Shown here: in pieces, positions 43,164 to 52,327 of the stretch
How positions within the stretch are numbered: position 1 is the first letter of the stretch
Layout: each line of letters begins with the position of its first letter
Assembly: GCF_009739515.1 (NCBI RefSeq)
Contig: NZ_CP046535.1
Coordinates: forward strand, 2,542,001 to 2,606,000
Length of the DNA: 64,000 nucleotides
Reading direction: 5' to 3'
Origin: Sphingomonas profundi
GTDB taxonomy: Bacteria > Pseudomonadota > Alphaproteobacteria > Sphingomonadales > Sphingomonadaceae
Notes under the pieces: generated by a model
Told to the model about the DNA's origin: nothing
The model's database searches: none
The model's input: only the letters and a program-made list of their open reading frames with translations
Program-made: the position numbers and the translations under genes

Positions 43164-44744
43164 ATGCTGCATACCCCAAGGTCGCTGCGCGGCATGGTCA
43201 CGGCGCCGCACCATCTGGCGGCGCAGGCCGGGCGGGACGTGCTGGCCGATGGCGGCAGCGCGGTGGAGGCGTGCGTCGCCGTCGCCGCGGCACTCGCCGT
43301 GGTCTATCCGCACATGACCGGCATCGGCGGCGACGGCTTCTGGCTGGTGGCCGAGCCGGACGGGCGGACATGGGCGGTGGACGCCTGCGGCGGCGCCGCG
43401 GCGGCCGCGACGATCGACCTCTATGCCGGCCGCGCGGCGATCCCGTGGCGCGGCCCGCTGGCGGCGAACACCGTGGCAGGCGCGGTCTCGGGCTGGGCCG
43501 CCGCGCTGGCCGCGGGCGGCGCCATCCTGCCGCTCGGCCGCCTGCTGCGCGACGCGATCCACCATGCCGAGGCCGGGGTGCCGGTGACGGCCGGCGGCGC
43601 GGCGCTGGCCCGCGCGAAAGGCCCGGAGCTGCGCCACCTGCCGGGCGCCTACGCCGCCACGTTCGAGCCGGACGGCAGGCCGCTGGACGAGGGCGCGATC
43701 CTGCGCCAGCCGGCGCTGGCCGCAACGCTGCGGCGACTGGCGGCGGATGGCCTGAACGATTTCTACACAGGCTCGCTCGCCCGATCGATCGCGGCCGATC
43801 TCGCCGCGCTCGGCAGCCCGGTGAGGGCGGACGACCTCGCCCGCCACCGCGCGCTGGCGGTGCCGCCGCTCTCCGTGCCGATCGCCGGCGCGCGGCTGTT
43901 CAACCTGCCGCCGCCGACGCAGGGGCTCGCCTCGCTGCTGATCCTCGCTGTGTTCGATCGGCTGGGCGTGACGGAGGGTGAGGGCTTCGCCCACGTCCAC
44001 GGCCTCGTCGAGGCGACGAAGCAGGCGTTCCTGATCCGCGACGCGCACTGCCACGATCCGGCGCACGGCACGCTCGATCCGCAGGCGCTGCTGGACGATC
44101 CGGCGGCGCTGGATGCGCTCGCCGCCCGCATCGATCCGGCCCGCGCGCTGCCGTGGCCGCAGCCCTCCGCTTCGGGCGACACCACCTGGTTCGGCGCGGT
44201 GGACCGGCAGGGGCAGGTCGTCAGCTGCATCCAGAGCACCTATTTCGAGTTCGGCTCCGGCCTCGTCCTGCCGGAAACCGGCATCGTCTGGCAGAATCGC
44301 GGCGCCTCCTTCCGCCTCGCGGCCGGCGGCTGGAACCCGCTGCGGCCCGGCGCCCGGCCGTTCCATACGCTGAACCCGGCGCTCGCCCGCTTCGATGATG
44401 GCCGCGTCATGGCCTATGGCACGATGGGCGGCGAGGGCCAGCCGCAGACGCAGGCGGCCCTCTTCACCCGCTACGCGCGCTTCGCCATGCCGCTGCAGCA
44501 GGCGATCACCGCGCCGCGCTGGCTGCTCGGCCGCACCTGGGGGGAGGAGAGCACGAGCCTGAAGATCGAGGACCGCTTCCCGCCCGCGCTCCTCGATCGG
44601 CTGCGCGACGCCGGGCATGTGGTGGAGCCGCTGCCCGCCTTCACCGCCACGATGGGCCATGCCGGCGCGCTGGTGCGCCACCCCGGCGGGCTGATCGAGG
44701 GCGCGACCGATCCGCGCGGCGACGGCATGGTGGCGGCGTGGTGA
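43164..44744 (+). CDS. hpxW: Gamma-glutamyltransferase-family oxamate amidohydrolase (HpxW-like)
   Basis: A 526-residue Ntn-hydrolase proenzyme. Autocleavage before Thr340 (ASGDTTWFGAVDRQGQ) would give the large and small subunits. The family's YPHMTGIGGDGFWLV is near residue 49 and YGTMGGEGQPQTQ near 418. Klebsiella HpxW, in the same family, hydrolyses oxamate to oxalate and ammonia. The surrounding HpxX/Y/Z genes favour that over glutathione cleavage. There is no signal peptide, so it is cytoplasmic, unlike periplasmic GGT. Confidence 0.88.
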   Translation: MLHTPRSLRGMVTAPHHLAAQAGRDVLADGGSAVEACVAVAAALAVVYPHMTGIGGDGFWLVAEPDGRTWAVDACGGAAAAATIDLYAGRAAIPWRGPLAANTVAGAVSGWAAALAAGGAILPLGRLLRDAIHHAEAGVPVTAGGAALARAKGPELRHLPGAYAATFEPDGRPLDEGAILRQPALAATLRRLAADGLNDFYTGSLARSIAADLAALGSPVRADDLARHRALAVPPLSVPIAGARLFNLPPPTQGLASLLILAVFDRLGVTEGEGFAHVHGLVEATKQAFLIRDAHCHDPAHGTLDPQALLDDPAALDALAARIDPARALPWPQPSASGDTTWFGAVDRQGQVVSCIQSTYFEFGSGLVLPETGIVWQNRGASFRLAAGGWNPLRPGARPFHTLNPALARFDDGRVMAYGTMGGEGQPQTQAALFTRYARFAMPLQQAITAPRWLLGRTWGEESTSLKIEDRFPPALLDRLRDAGHVVEPLPAFTATMGHAGALVRHPGGLIEGATDPRGDGMVAAW

Positions 44745-46039
44745 CGACGCATGGCCCGGGGGGCGCCCGTGCCGTTGCCCGCTGCGACGCGCTTGGCCTG
44801 GCGCCGTACAGCGACGCGGCCGACGGCCTCTACCGCGCCTATCTCACGCCCGCCCACCGCGCCGCGCTGGATCGCACGGGCGCGTGGATGGTCGAGGCGG
44901 GCATGACCGTGCGGCTAGATCCCGCCGCCAACCTGATCGGCCGCTACGAGGGAACGGCGGAGGCGCCCGCCCTGCTGATCGGCAGCCACATCGACAGCGT
45001 GCGCGACGCCGGCCGCTACGACGGCCCGCTTGGGCTCATGCTCGGCATCGAATGTGTCGCGGCGCTCGCGGAACAGGGCCGGCGCATGCCCTTCCCGATC
45101 GAGGTGATCGCCTTTGGCGACGAGGAGGGCAGCCGCTTCCCGGCCGCGATGCTGACGAGCCGGGCGGTTGCCGGCACGCTGCCGCTGGCGGCGCTCGCCA
45201 TCGCCGACGCGGAAGGGGTCGATCTCGGTGACGCCTTGCGCATGTTTGACGCCAGCCACGAGAGCCTGTGCGGCGGATCCGGCATCGCATCGCAGTGGCC
45301 GCTCGGCATCGGCAACTATCTCGCCGCCGCCCGCGCGCCGGGCTCCACCCTCGCCTATCTGGAAGCGCATATCGAGCAGGGGCCGGTGCTGGAGGCGGCG
45401 GGGCTCGCCGTCGGCACCGTTACCGGCATCGCCGCGCAGCGGCGCTACGCCGTCGTCGTCACCGGCACGGCCGGCCATGCCGGCACCATATCCATGCCGC
45501 TGCGCCGCGACGCGCTGGCCGCCGCCGCCGAGATGGTGCTGGCGGCCGAGCGGATCGCCCGCGCCGCCGCCTCCGATCTCGTCGCCACGGTCGGCCGGCT
45601 GGAGGCGCTGCCCGGCGCCGCCAACGTGATCCCCGGCCGCGTCGCCTTCACGCTGGACGTGCGCGCCGGCGACGCCCCCCGCCGCGACGCCGCCGCCGCC
45701 GCGATCCTGGCCGAGATCCACGCCATCGCGGCGCGGCGCGGCGTGGTGGCGACCGCCGATCGCGTCCACGATCTGCCGCCGAGCCCGTGCGACCCCGGCC
45801 TCATGGACCTGCTCGACGCGGCCACGCAAGCCGCCGGGCAGCCGGTGCGCCGGCTCGTCTCGGGCGCGGGGCACGATGCGATGGCGATGGCGTCGCTCTG
45901 CCCCACCGCCATGCTGTTCGTCCGCTGCGCCGGCGGCGTCAGCCACAATCCGGCCGAGGCGGTCGACCCCGCCGACGCGGACATCGCCCTCGCCGTGATG
46001 CGCGGCTTCATCGATCGACTGGGAGAGACCCTTGCCTGA
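44741..46039 (+). CDS. hpxK: Allantoate amidohydrolase (HpxK/AllC-like)
   Basis: A 432-residue M20-type metallohydrolase. Metal-ligand motifs are LLIGSHIDSVRDAGRYDG, AFGDEEGSRFPA, AHIEQGPVLE and VSHNPAE. SGAGHDAMAMASL is characteristic of the carbamoylase/allantoate branch. It hydrolyses allantoate to ureidoglycine, ammonia and CO2. The GTG start (44741, or 44738) overlaps hpxW by 4 bp. A ureidoglycolate or beta-alanine carbamoylase would look similar, but the neighbours decide for allantoate. Confidence 0.9.
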   Translation: MTTHGPGGARAVARCDALGLAPYSDAADGLYRAYLTPAHRAALDRTGAWMVEAGMTVRLDPAANLIGRYEGTAEAPALLIGSHIDSVRDAGRYDGPLGLMLGIECVAALAEQGRRMPFPIEVIAFGDEEGSRFPAAMLTSRAVAGTLPLAALAIADAEGVDLGDALRMFDASHESLCGGSGIASQWPLGIGNYLAAARAPGSTLAYLEAHIEQGPVLEAAGLAVGTVTGIAAQRRYAVVVTGTAGHAGTISMPLRRDALAAAAEMVLAAERIARAAASDLVATVGRLEALPGAANVIPGRVAFTLDVRAGDAPRRDAAAAAILAEIHAIAARRGVVATADRVHDLPPSPCDPGLMDLLDAATQAAGQPVRRLVSGAGHDAMAMASLCPTAMLFVRCAGGVSHNPAEAVDPADADIALAVMRGFIDRLGETLA

Positions 46040-47255
46040 CCTCTACGGCGAGATCGATCCGCCGCAGCGGCTGCTGATGGGGCCGGGGCCGGTCAACGCC
46101 CACCCCCGCGTGCTGCGCGCGATGGCGGCCGATCTGCTCGGCCAGTTCGATCCGGAGATGACCGGCTACATGAACGAGGTGATGGCGCTCTATCGCCCGA
46201 TCTTCGGCACGGACAATCGCTGGACCTTTCTGGTCGACGGCACCGCCCGCGCCGGTATCGAGGCGGCGCTCGTCAGCCTTGCCGCTCCGGGCGACCGCGT
46301 GCTGGTGGTGAAATTCGGCCGCTTCGGCCTGCTGCTGACCGAAATCCTCGAACGCCTCGGCGCCGTCGTCGAGACGGTGGAGGCGCCCTGGGGCGAGACG
46401 GTGCCGCTGGACGCCATTGCCGAGGCGATCGCGCGCACCGGGCCGAAGGTGGTCGCCTGCGTCCACGGCGACACCTCCACCACGATGGCGCAGCCGCTCG
46501 ACGGGCTCGGCGCGCTGTGCCGCGCGGCCGGCACCTATCTCTACGTCGATGCAACCGCCACGATCGGCGGCATGGCGGTCGCCGCCGACCGCTGGGAGGC
46601 GGACATCGTGACCGGCGGCCTCCAGAAATGCCTCGGTGGCCCGTCCGGCTCGGCGCCGATCACCCTCTCGGCACGGGCGGCGGAACACATCGCCGGCCGC
46701 CGCCACGTCGAGCAGGGCATCCGCCGCGCCGACATCGCGGACGGGGCGGGCGCGCGCATCGGCTCCAACTATTTCGATCTGGCGATGATCATGGATTATT
46801 GGGGCGAGAAGCGCCTCAACCACCACACCGAGGCGACGACGATGCTCTACGGCGCGCGCGAATGCGCCCGCGTGGTGCTGGCCGAGGGGCTGGAGCGGCG
46901 CTTCGCCCGCCACGCCGCCGCCGGCCGCGCTGTCACCGCCGGGGTGCGGGCGATGGGGCTGACTGTGTTCGGCGACGACCGCTTCCGCATGACCAACGTC
47001 ACCGGCATCCTGATCCCGAAAGGGGTGGATGGCGAGCGTGTCCGCACCGCCATGCGCGAGCATTTCGAGATCGAGATCGGCAGCGCCTTCGGCCCGCTGC
47101 AGGGGCGGATCTGGCGGATCGGGGCGATGGGCTACAATGCGATGAAGCACAAGGTGCTGCTGACGCTCGGCGCGCTGGAGGCGGTGCTGCGCGCCGAGGG
47201 CTACCGCTTCCCCGCCGGCGCCGGCGTGGATGCGGCGCTGGAGGCGTGGTCGTGA
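46032..47255 (+). CDS. pucG: Ureidoglycine--glyoxylate aminotransferase (PucG/HpxJ-like)
   Basis: A 407-residue class V PLP aminotransferase. The PLP lysine is Lys199 in GGLQKCLGGPSGSAP, with the cofactor-binding D in YLYVDATATIGGM. RLLMGPGPVNAHPRVLRA is the typical start. It moves the amino group of ureidoglycine to glyoxylate or another 2-oxo acid, giving oxalurate and feeding the HpxWXYZ branch. The start is probably TTG 46032, overlapping hpxK by 8 bp. Confidence 0.9.
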   Translation: MPDLYGEIDPPQRLLMGPGPVNAHPRVLRAMAADLLGQFDPEMTGYMNEVMALYRPIFGTDNRWTFLVDGTARAGIEAALVSLAAPGDRVLVVKFGRFGLLLTEILERLGAVVETVEAPWGETVPLDAIAEAIARTGPKVVACVHGDTSTTMAQPLDGLGALCRAAGTYLYVDATATIGGMAVAADRWEADIVTGGLQKCLGGPSGSAPITLSARAAEHIAGRRHVEQGIRRADIADGAGARIGSNYFDLAMIMDYWGEKRLNHHTEATTMLYGARECARVVLAEGLERRFARHAAAGRAVTAGVRAMGLTVFGDDRFRMTNVTGILIPKGVDGERVRTAMREHFEIEIGSAFGPLQGRIWRIGAMGYNAMKHKVLLTLGALEAVLRAEGYRFPAGAGVDAALEAWS

Positions 47256-47280
47256 CCTCCGCGCGCCGGGGAGGAACCGC

Positions 47281-48150
47281 GTGAGCCGCGATCTCGTCGG
47301 CTACGGCGCCGCGCCGCCCGATCCGCGCTGGCCCGGCGGCGCCCGCGTCGCCGTGCAGTTCGTCGTCAACTATGAGGAGGGGGCCGAGAACTCGATCCTC
47401 AACGGCGATGCCGGGTCGGAGGCGTTCCTCTCCGAGATGGTCGGCGCCGCCGCGCACGCCGGCCAGCGCGCGATGGCGATGGAGAGCCTCTACGAATATG
47501 GCGCCCGCGCCGGCTTCTGGCGGCTGCACCGCATCCTGCGCGACGTGCCCGTCACCGTGTTCGGCGTGGCGCGGGCGCTGGCGATGAACCCGCCGGCCGT
47601 CGCCGCGATGCAGTCGGCCGGGTGGGAGATCGCCAGCCACGGCCTGCGCTGGATCGACTATCAGCACGTGCCGGAGGAGACCGAGCGCGCCCACATCGCC
47701 GAGGCGATCGCGCTGCACGCCCGCGTCACCGGCGCCCGGCCGCTCGGCTGGTATCAGGGCCGCACCTCGCCGAACACGGCGCGCCTCGTCGCGGCGGAGG
47801 GCGGCTTCGTCTACGATGCGGACAGCTATGCCGACGACCTGCCCTACCATGCCCCCTCCGGCCAGCTGATCGTGCCCTACTCGCTCGACGCCAACGACAT
47901 GAAGTTCGTCGCGCTGAACGGCTTCGCCGAACCCGACCAGTTCTTCCGCTACCTGCGCGACACGTTCGACCAGCTGGCGGAGGAAGGCGGGCGGATGATG
48001 TCGATCGGCCTGCACGGCCGCATCGCCGGGCGGCCGGCGCGGGCGCGGGCGGTGGCCCGCTTCCTCGATCACGTCCGGGCGAGCGGGCAGGCGTGGCTCG
48101 CCCGCCGCATCGATATCGCGCGCCACTGGCTGGAGGTTCATCCCGCATGA
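47281..48150 (+). CDS. puuE: Allantoinase, PuuE type
   Basis: A 289-residue polysaccharide-deacetylase-fold allantoinase, unrelated to the metal-carboxylate AllB. The diagnostic opening is RDLVGYGAAPPDPRWPGGAR, then FVVNYEEGAE, SHGLRWIDYQ and GWYQGRTSPNT. It opens the allantoin ring to allantoate. GTG 47281 is preferred, with GGGGAGG 6-7 nt upstream. Confidence 0.93.
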   Translation: MSRDLVGYGAAPPDPRWPGGARVAVQFVVNYEEGAENSILNGDAGSEAFLSEMVGAAAHAGQRAMAMESLYEYGARAGFWRLHRILRDVPVTVFGVARALAMNPPAVAAMQSAGWEIASHGLRWIDYQHVPEETERAHIAEAIALHARVTGARPLGWYQGRTSPNTARLVAAEGGFVYDADSYADDLPYHAPSGQLIVPYSLDANDMKFVALNGFAEPDQFFRYLRDTFDQLAEEGGRMMSIGLHGRIAGRPARARAVARFLDHVRASGQAWLARRIDIARHWLEVHPA

Positions 48151-48527
48151 CCGTGAACGATCCGGATGTCGTGGCGGAGGTCGCCGCCGCCTTCCGCGCC
48201 TATGAGGCGGCGCTGATGGCGGACGATGTGCGGGCGCTGGACGCGCTGTTCCACGATGCGGCGGCGACGGTGCGCTACGGCGTGGGCGAGGTGCTCTACG
48301 GCGCGGACGAGATCCGCGCCTTCCGCGTGGGCCGCGGCGGATCGCCCCAGCGCCGTCTCGGCCGGCTGGCGATCGCCGCCTACGGCCGCGATCTTGCCAC
48401 CGCCAATGTGGAGTTCTTCCGCGCGGGCGGCGATCGGCGCGGCCGCCAGAGCCAGACGTGGGTGCGCTTTCCGGGCGGCTGGAAGATTGTCTCGGCCCAC
48501 GTCTCGATCGAGGGGAGCGGATCGTGA
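48147..48527 (+). CDS. hpxZ: HpxZ/AtzH-like protein (DUF3225)
   Basis: A 126-residue SnoaL/NTF2-like cone-fold protein. The family opening DPDVVAEVAAAFRAYEAALM precedes HDAAATVRYGVGEVLYGAD and a VSAHVS end. In Klebsiella hpxZ goes with hpxWXY, and AtzH accompanies AtzE in cyanuric-acid degraders, probably as an auxiliary subunit. It overlaps both neighbours by 4 bp. Confidence 0.87.
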   Translation: MTVNDPDVVAEVAAAFRAYEAALMADDVRALDALFHDAAATVRYGVGEVLYGADEIRAFRVGRGGSPQRRLGRLAIAAYGRDLATANVEFFRAGGDRRGRQSQTWVRFPGGWKIVSAHVSIEGSGS

Positions 48528-49024
48528 CGCCGGACATGCTGGACGAGATCAACGCCCTGCCCGCCGCGGCGTTCGTCGCCCGCTATCGCGACCTGTTCGA
48601 ACATTCGCCGTGGGTGGTGGAGCGCGCCGCCGCCCTGCGCCCGCTCGCCGACCTCCATGCCGGGCTGACGCGGGTGGTCCGCGATGCCGCGCTCGACGAG
48701 CAGCTGGCGCTGATCCGCGCCCATCCCGAGCTGGCCGGCAAGGCGGCGGTGGACGGCACCCTCACCGATGCCTCGGCGGCCGAGCAGGCGTCAGCCGGGC
48801 TCGATCGCATGAGCCCGGAGGAATATACCCGCTTCCACGCGCTGAACGCGGCCTATGCGGCGCGCTTCGGCTTCCCGTTCATCATCTGCGTGCGCCAGTC
48901 GACCAAGGTGGGCATCCTGGCCGCCATGGCGCGGCGGCTGGAGCAGGACCGCGATGCCGAGATCGCGACCGCGCTGCGCGAGATCGGCCAGATCGTCCGC
49001 CTGCGGCTGGAGGCCATGTCATGA
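48524..49024 (+). CDS. uraD: OHCU decarboxylase
   Basis: A 166-residue helical enzyme that turns 2-oxo-4-hydroxy-4-carboxy-5-ureidoimidazoline into S-allantoin. Family motifs are FEHSPWVVERAAALRP (catalytic His), LIRAHPELAGKAA, and FGFPFIICVR with the adjacent Lys. GTG 48524 with GAGGGGAGC upstream overlaps hpxZ by 4 bp. It acts after HIU hydrolase, encoded two genes later. Confidence 0.94.
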   Translation: MTPDMLDEINALPAAAFVARYRDLFEHSPWVVERAAALRPLADLHAGLTRVVRDAALDEQLALIRAHPELAGKAAVDGTLTDASAAEQASAGLDRMSPEEYTRFHALNAAYAARFGFPFIICVRQSTKVGILAAMARRLEQDRDAEIATALREIGQIVRLRLEAMS

Positions 49025-50487
49025 CGCCCGCCCCTTGCTCCGATCCGGTGCCGGATCCGGCCGCCGCCATCGGCCTCGACGCGCTCGGCCATCAGGTGGC
49101 GCACGATCTCGCCCGGCTCGATCACGGCAAGCCGGACTGGACGCGCCCGCACGACCATCCCGACGGTCACGTCCACGACGTGGTGATCGTCGGCGGCGGG
49201 CAGAGCGGCCTCGGCGCCGCCTTCGGCCTGCTGCGGGAGCGGATCGGCAACATCCTGGTGCTGGACGAGAATCCGGCCGGCTACGAAGGCCCGTGGGATA
49301 CCTATGCGCGGATGATGACCCTGCGCACGCCCAAGGAGCTCACGGCGATCGACCTCGGCATCCCCTCCCTCACCTTCCGCGCCTATTGGGAGGCGCGGCA
49401 CGGCGCGGCGGGCTGGGCCGCGCTCGGCAAGATCCCGCGGGCGGACTGGATGGCCTATCTGCGCTGGTATCGCCACGTGCTGGGCCTGCCGGTGCGCAAC
49501 GACGCGCGCGTCACCCTGGTGGAGCCGCTGGCCGGCGGGCCGTACCGGCTGCACCTGGCAGACGGCACGGCGCTGCTCGCCCGCAAGGTGGTGCTCGCCA
49601 CCGGCATACAGGGCGGCGGCCAGTGGCACACGCCGCCGGAGATCGCCGCCAGGCTGCCGCGTCGGCGCTACGCCCACACGTCCGAGGCGATCGACTATGC
49701 GCGCCTCGCCGGCCGGCGCATCGCCATCCTCGGCGCCGGCGCCTCATCGTTCGACAACGCGCAGGCGGCGCTGGCGCAGGGCGTGGCGCAGGCGCACGTC
49801 TTCGTTCGCCGTGCCGCGCTGCCCCGGGTGAACCCGATCCGCTTCATGGAAGCGTCCGGCATGATCGCCCGTTTCGCCACGCTGGACGACGATGCCAAAT
49901 ACGCGCTGATGGCGAGCTTCTTCGCGCGCAACCAGCCGCCCACCAACGATACCTTCGCCCGCGCCGCCGCCTATCCCGGCTTCCGCCTGCATCTGGGCGC
50001 GCCGTGGCTGGACGTGGCGGAGACGGCCGACGGCGTGGCGATCACCACGCCGCACGGCACCGCCACCTATGATTTCCTGGTGCTCTCCACCGGCCTCGTC
50101 ACCGATCCGGCGCTGCGCCCCGAACTGCGGCTGGTGGCGGATGCGATCGCCCGCTGGGGGGATCGTCACGCGGCCGATCCGGCCATCACCAACCCGCTGA
50201 TCGACGCGCACCCCTATCTCGGCCCGAACTTCCAGCTGCTGCCGCGCGACCCGGCCGATGCGGCCCGGCTGGAGGGGCTGTTCGCGTTCAACTATTCCGG
50301 CCTCATCAGCCTCGGCCTCTCCGCCTCCGCCCTCTCCGGCCTGAAGCATGCGATCCCGAAGCTGGTCGCCGGGGTCGCCGATCAGCTGTTCCTCGACGAT
50401 CGCGCCGCGCTGATCGCCGACTATCTCGCTTATGCCGAGCCCGAGTTCGTCGGCGAGTGGCACCCGGCGGCGGAGGCGGCGGCATGA
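49021..50487 (+). CDS. hpyO: FAD-dependent monooxygenase, candidate urate hydroxylase (HpyO-like)
   Basis: A 488-residue flavoprotein. The FAD motif is VVIVGGGQSGLGAAFGLLRE (residues 58-77). ILVLDENPAGYEGPWDTYAR and a second nucleotide motif IAILGAGASSFDNAQAA (near 236) give the two-dinucleotide-fold plan of class B-like monooxygenases. No classical uricase or HpxO gene is present, yet UraD and UraH flank it, so urate oxidation must come from elsewhere or from this protein. Xanthomonas HpyO is, as I recall, a flavoprotein urate hydroxylase of this other type. Older names such as K+ transport flavoprotein are not supported. Confidence 0.72.
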   Translation: MTPAPCSDPVPDPAAAIGLDALGHQVAHDLARLDHGKPDWTRPHDHPDGHVHDVVIVGGGQSGLGAAFGLLRERIGNILVLDENPAGYEGPWDTYARMMTLRTPKELTAIDLGIPSLTFRAYWEARHGAAGWAALGKIPRADWMAYLRWYRHVLGLPVRNDARVTLVEPLAGGPYRLHLADGTALLARKVVLATGIQGGGQWHTPPEIAARLPRRRYAHTSEAIDYARLAGRRIAILGAGASSFDNAQAALAQGVAQAHVFVRRAALPRVNPIRFMEASGMIARFATLDDDAKYALMASFFARNQPPTNDTFARAAAYPGFRLHLGAPWLDVAETADGVAITTPHGTATYDFLVLSTGLVTDPALRPELRLVADAIARWGDRHAADPAITNPLIDAHPYLGPNFQLLPRDPADAARLEGLFAFNYSGLISLGLSASALSGLKHAIPKLVAGVADQLFLDDRAALIADYLAYAEPEFVGEWHPAAEAAA

Positions 50488-50816
50488 CGAGCCTCTCCAC
50501 CCACGTCCTCGATCTCGCTCATGGCTGCCCGGCGGCGGGGATGGCGGTGCGCCTGCTGCGCGATGGCGCGACGATCGCCGAGGGCGGCACGGACGGGGAC
50601 GGGCGCTGGCCGGCGCTCGCCCGGGTTCCGGTCGCGGCCGGCCGCTACGCGCTGACATTCGCCGTGGCCGACTATTTTCGCGACCGCGGCGTCGCGCTGC
50701 CCGATCCGCCGTTCCTCGATCGCGTCACGATCGATTTCGCGATGGCGGGGGACGGCCACTATCATGTGCCGCTGCTCGTCTCGCCGTTCGGCTATTCCAC
50801 CTACCGGGGCAGCTGA
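50484..50816 (+). CDS. uraH: 5-hydroxyisourate hydrolase
   Basis: A 110-residue transthyretin-like protein. STHVLDLAHGCPAAGMAVRL opens it, and it ends with the family signature YHVPLLVSPFGYSTYRGS, whose C-terminal YRGS distinguishes HIU hydrolases from transthyretin. It hydrolyses 5-hydroxyisourate, the product of urate oxidation, to OHCU. It overlaps the flavoprotein by 4 bp and xdhA by 1 bp. Confidence 0.96.
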   Translation: MTSLSTHVLDLAHGCPAAGMAVRLLRDGATIAEGGTDGDGRWPALARVPVAAGRYALTFAVADYFRDRGVALPDPPFLDRVTIDFAMAGDGHYHVPLLVSPFGYSTYRGS

Positions 50817-52327
50817 TGGCGACCGTCCGCTTCCTCCTCGATGGCGAGACGATCGCGCTCGACGATCCCGATCCCACCGGCACCGTGCTCGATCTGCTGC
50901 GCTACCGCCTGCGCCGCACCGGCACCAAGGAGGGCTGCGCGGAGGGGGATTGCGGCGCCTGCACCGTGCTGGTCGGCGCGCTTGACGGCGATCGCGTGGC
51001 GTGGCGCGCGGTGAACGCCTGCATCCTGTTCCTGCCGATGCTGCACGGCAAGGCGCTGATGACGGTGGAGAGCCTGGGCGGCACCCACGCGGTGCAGCGC
51101 GAGCTGGTCGCCCGGCACGGCTCGCAGTGCGGCTTCTGCACGCCGGGCTTCGTCATGTCGCTCTACGGCCGCAGCATCGGCGCGTGCGGCACGCGGGGGC
51201 TGGCGCTGGCGGACGTGCTCTCCGGCAATCTCTGCCGCTGCACCGGCTACGGCCCGATCCTGGACGCCGGCGCGGCGGTGCCGCCGGAGGTGCCGGACGA
51301 CGGCGCGCTGGCGGCGCACCTAAAGGCCCTCGCCACCCTCTCTGTCGAGCGCGGTCGAGACACGCCCCTCGACTGCGCTCGGGACACGGGAGAGCCCCTC
51401 GACTGCGCTCGGGACATGGAGGAGACCCGCGACCTCGCTCCTGACGCGGGAGGGCGCACATTCCACATCCCCGCCACGGCGGACGAGCTCGCCGCGCTGC
51501 TGCTGGCCTTTCCCGACGCGCGGATCGTCGCCGGCGCCACCGATGTCGGCCTGTGGGTGACGAAGCAGCACCGCATCCTCGATCGCACGATCTTCATCGC
51601 CGACATCGCCGATCTGGGCCGCGTCGCGGAGAGCGCGGACGGCGTCCGCATCGGCGCGACGGTGCGCTATGCGGAGGCGTCGGCGCCGCTCGCCCGGCTG
51701 CACCCCGATCTCGGCGAGCTCGTCCGCCGCATCGCCGGCACGCAGGTGCGCAATGCCGGCACGATCGGCGGCAACATCGCCAACGGCTCGCCGATCGGGG
51801 ACATGCCGCCCGCGCTCATCGCGCTCGGCGCCACGCTCACCCTGCGGCACGGCGACGCGCGGCGGACAATGCCGCTGGAGGATTATTTCATCGGCTACGG
51901 CGTGCAGGATCGCCGGCCCGGCGAGTTCGTCGAGAGCGTGTTCGTGCCGCGCCCGGCGGCCGCCACCCGCATCGCCGTCACCAAGCTCTCCAAGCGGTTC
52001 GACAGCGACATATCGGCGGTGTGCGGCGCCTTCGCCGTCTCGATCGAGGGCGGCGTCGTCACCGCCGCCCGCATCGCCTTCGGCGGCATGGCCGGCACGC
52101 CGGCGCGCGCGCCGCGTTGCGAGGCGGCGCTGGTCGACCAGCCGTGGAGCGAGGCGACGATCGACGCGGCCGCCGCCGCCCTCGCGCTGGATTACGCGCC
52201 GCTCACCGACGTGCGCGGGTCCAGCGGCTATCGGCTGGCGGCGGCGGCCAATCTGCTGCGCCGGCTGTGGCTGGCGGACGCGGACGAGCCGCTCTCCGTC
52301 CTTTCGCCGGAGCTGATCGATGGCTGA
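50816..52327 (+). CDS. xdhA: Xanthine dehydrogenase small subunit
   Basis: A 503-residue subunit carrying two [2Fe-2S] clusters and FAD. The first cluster uses CAEGDCGACTVLVG, the second CGFCTPG and CRCTGYGPI. The FAD domain starts near residue 220, with AGATDVGLWVTKQ and AGTIGGNIANGSPIGDMPP. Residues about 177-213 between the domains contain two copies of PLDCARD plus a third degenerate repeat, produced by a palindromic DNA repeat inserted in frame. The linker is normally variable, so function may be kept. It works with XdhB and XdhC, oxidising hypoxanthine and xanthine to urate. Confidence 0.95.
   Translation: MATVRFLLDGETIALDDPDPTGTVLDLLRYRLRRTGTKEGCAEGDCGACTVLVGALDGDRVAWRAVNACILFLPMLHGKALMTVESLGGTHAVQRELVARHGSQCGFCTPGFVMSLYGRSIGACGTRGLALADVLSGNLCRCTGYGPILDAGAAVPPEVPDDGALAAHLKALATLSVERGRDTPLDCARDTGEPLDCARDMEETRDLAPDAGGRTFHIPATADELAALLLAFPDARIVAGATDVGLWVTKQHRILDRTIFIADIADLGRVAESADGVRIGATVRYAEASAPLARLHPDLGELVRRIAGTQVRNAGTIGGNIANGSPIGDMPPALIALGATLTLRHGDARRTMPLEDYFIGYGVQDRRPGEFVESVFVPRPAAATRIAVTKLSKRFDSDISAVCGAFAVSIEGGVVTAARIAFGGMAGTPARAPRCEAALVDQPWSEATIDAAAAALALDYAPLTDVRGSSGYRLAAAANLLRRLWLADADEPLSVLSPELIDG
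51344..51449. repeat. REP-like palindromic repeat inside xdhA
   Basis: One copy of GTCGAGCGCGGTCGAG (51344-51359) is followed by two inverted-orientation copies of CCCCTCGACTGCGCTCGGG (51366 and 51396) at 30-bp spacing. A third, degenerate ~30-bp unit follows to about 51449. The unit is the same as between acp and spt (7471-7562) in opposite order. The insertion keeps the frame and encodes Arg/Asp-rich linker sequence. Confidence 0.75.

Noticed and set aside
41574-44681. 1035-codon minus-strand frame opposite the permease and HpxW genes
   Set aside because: Same mirror-frame effect; the plus-strand proteins carry clear family motifs.
49021-50487. Flavoprotein involved in K+ transport or lysine/ornithine monooxygenase
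   Set aside because: These are loose legacy names for class-B-like flavin monooxygenases. Its place between uraD and uraH argues for a purine pathway step.
51344-51449. 30-bp spaced repeats that could suggest a short CRISPR array
   Set aside because: Only two good copies, inside a conserved gene, with related rather than unique spacers and palindromic units found elsewhere. They fit a REP-like element.
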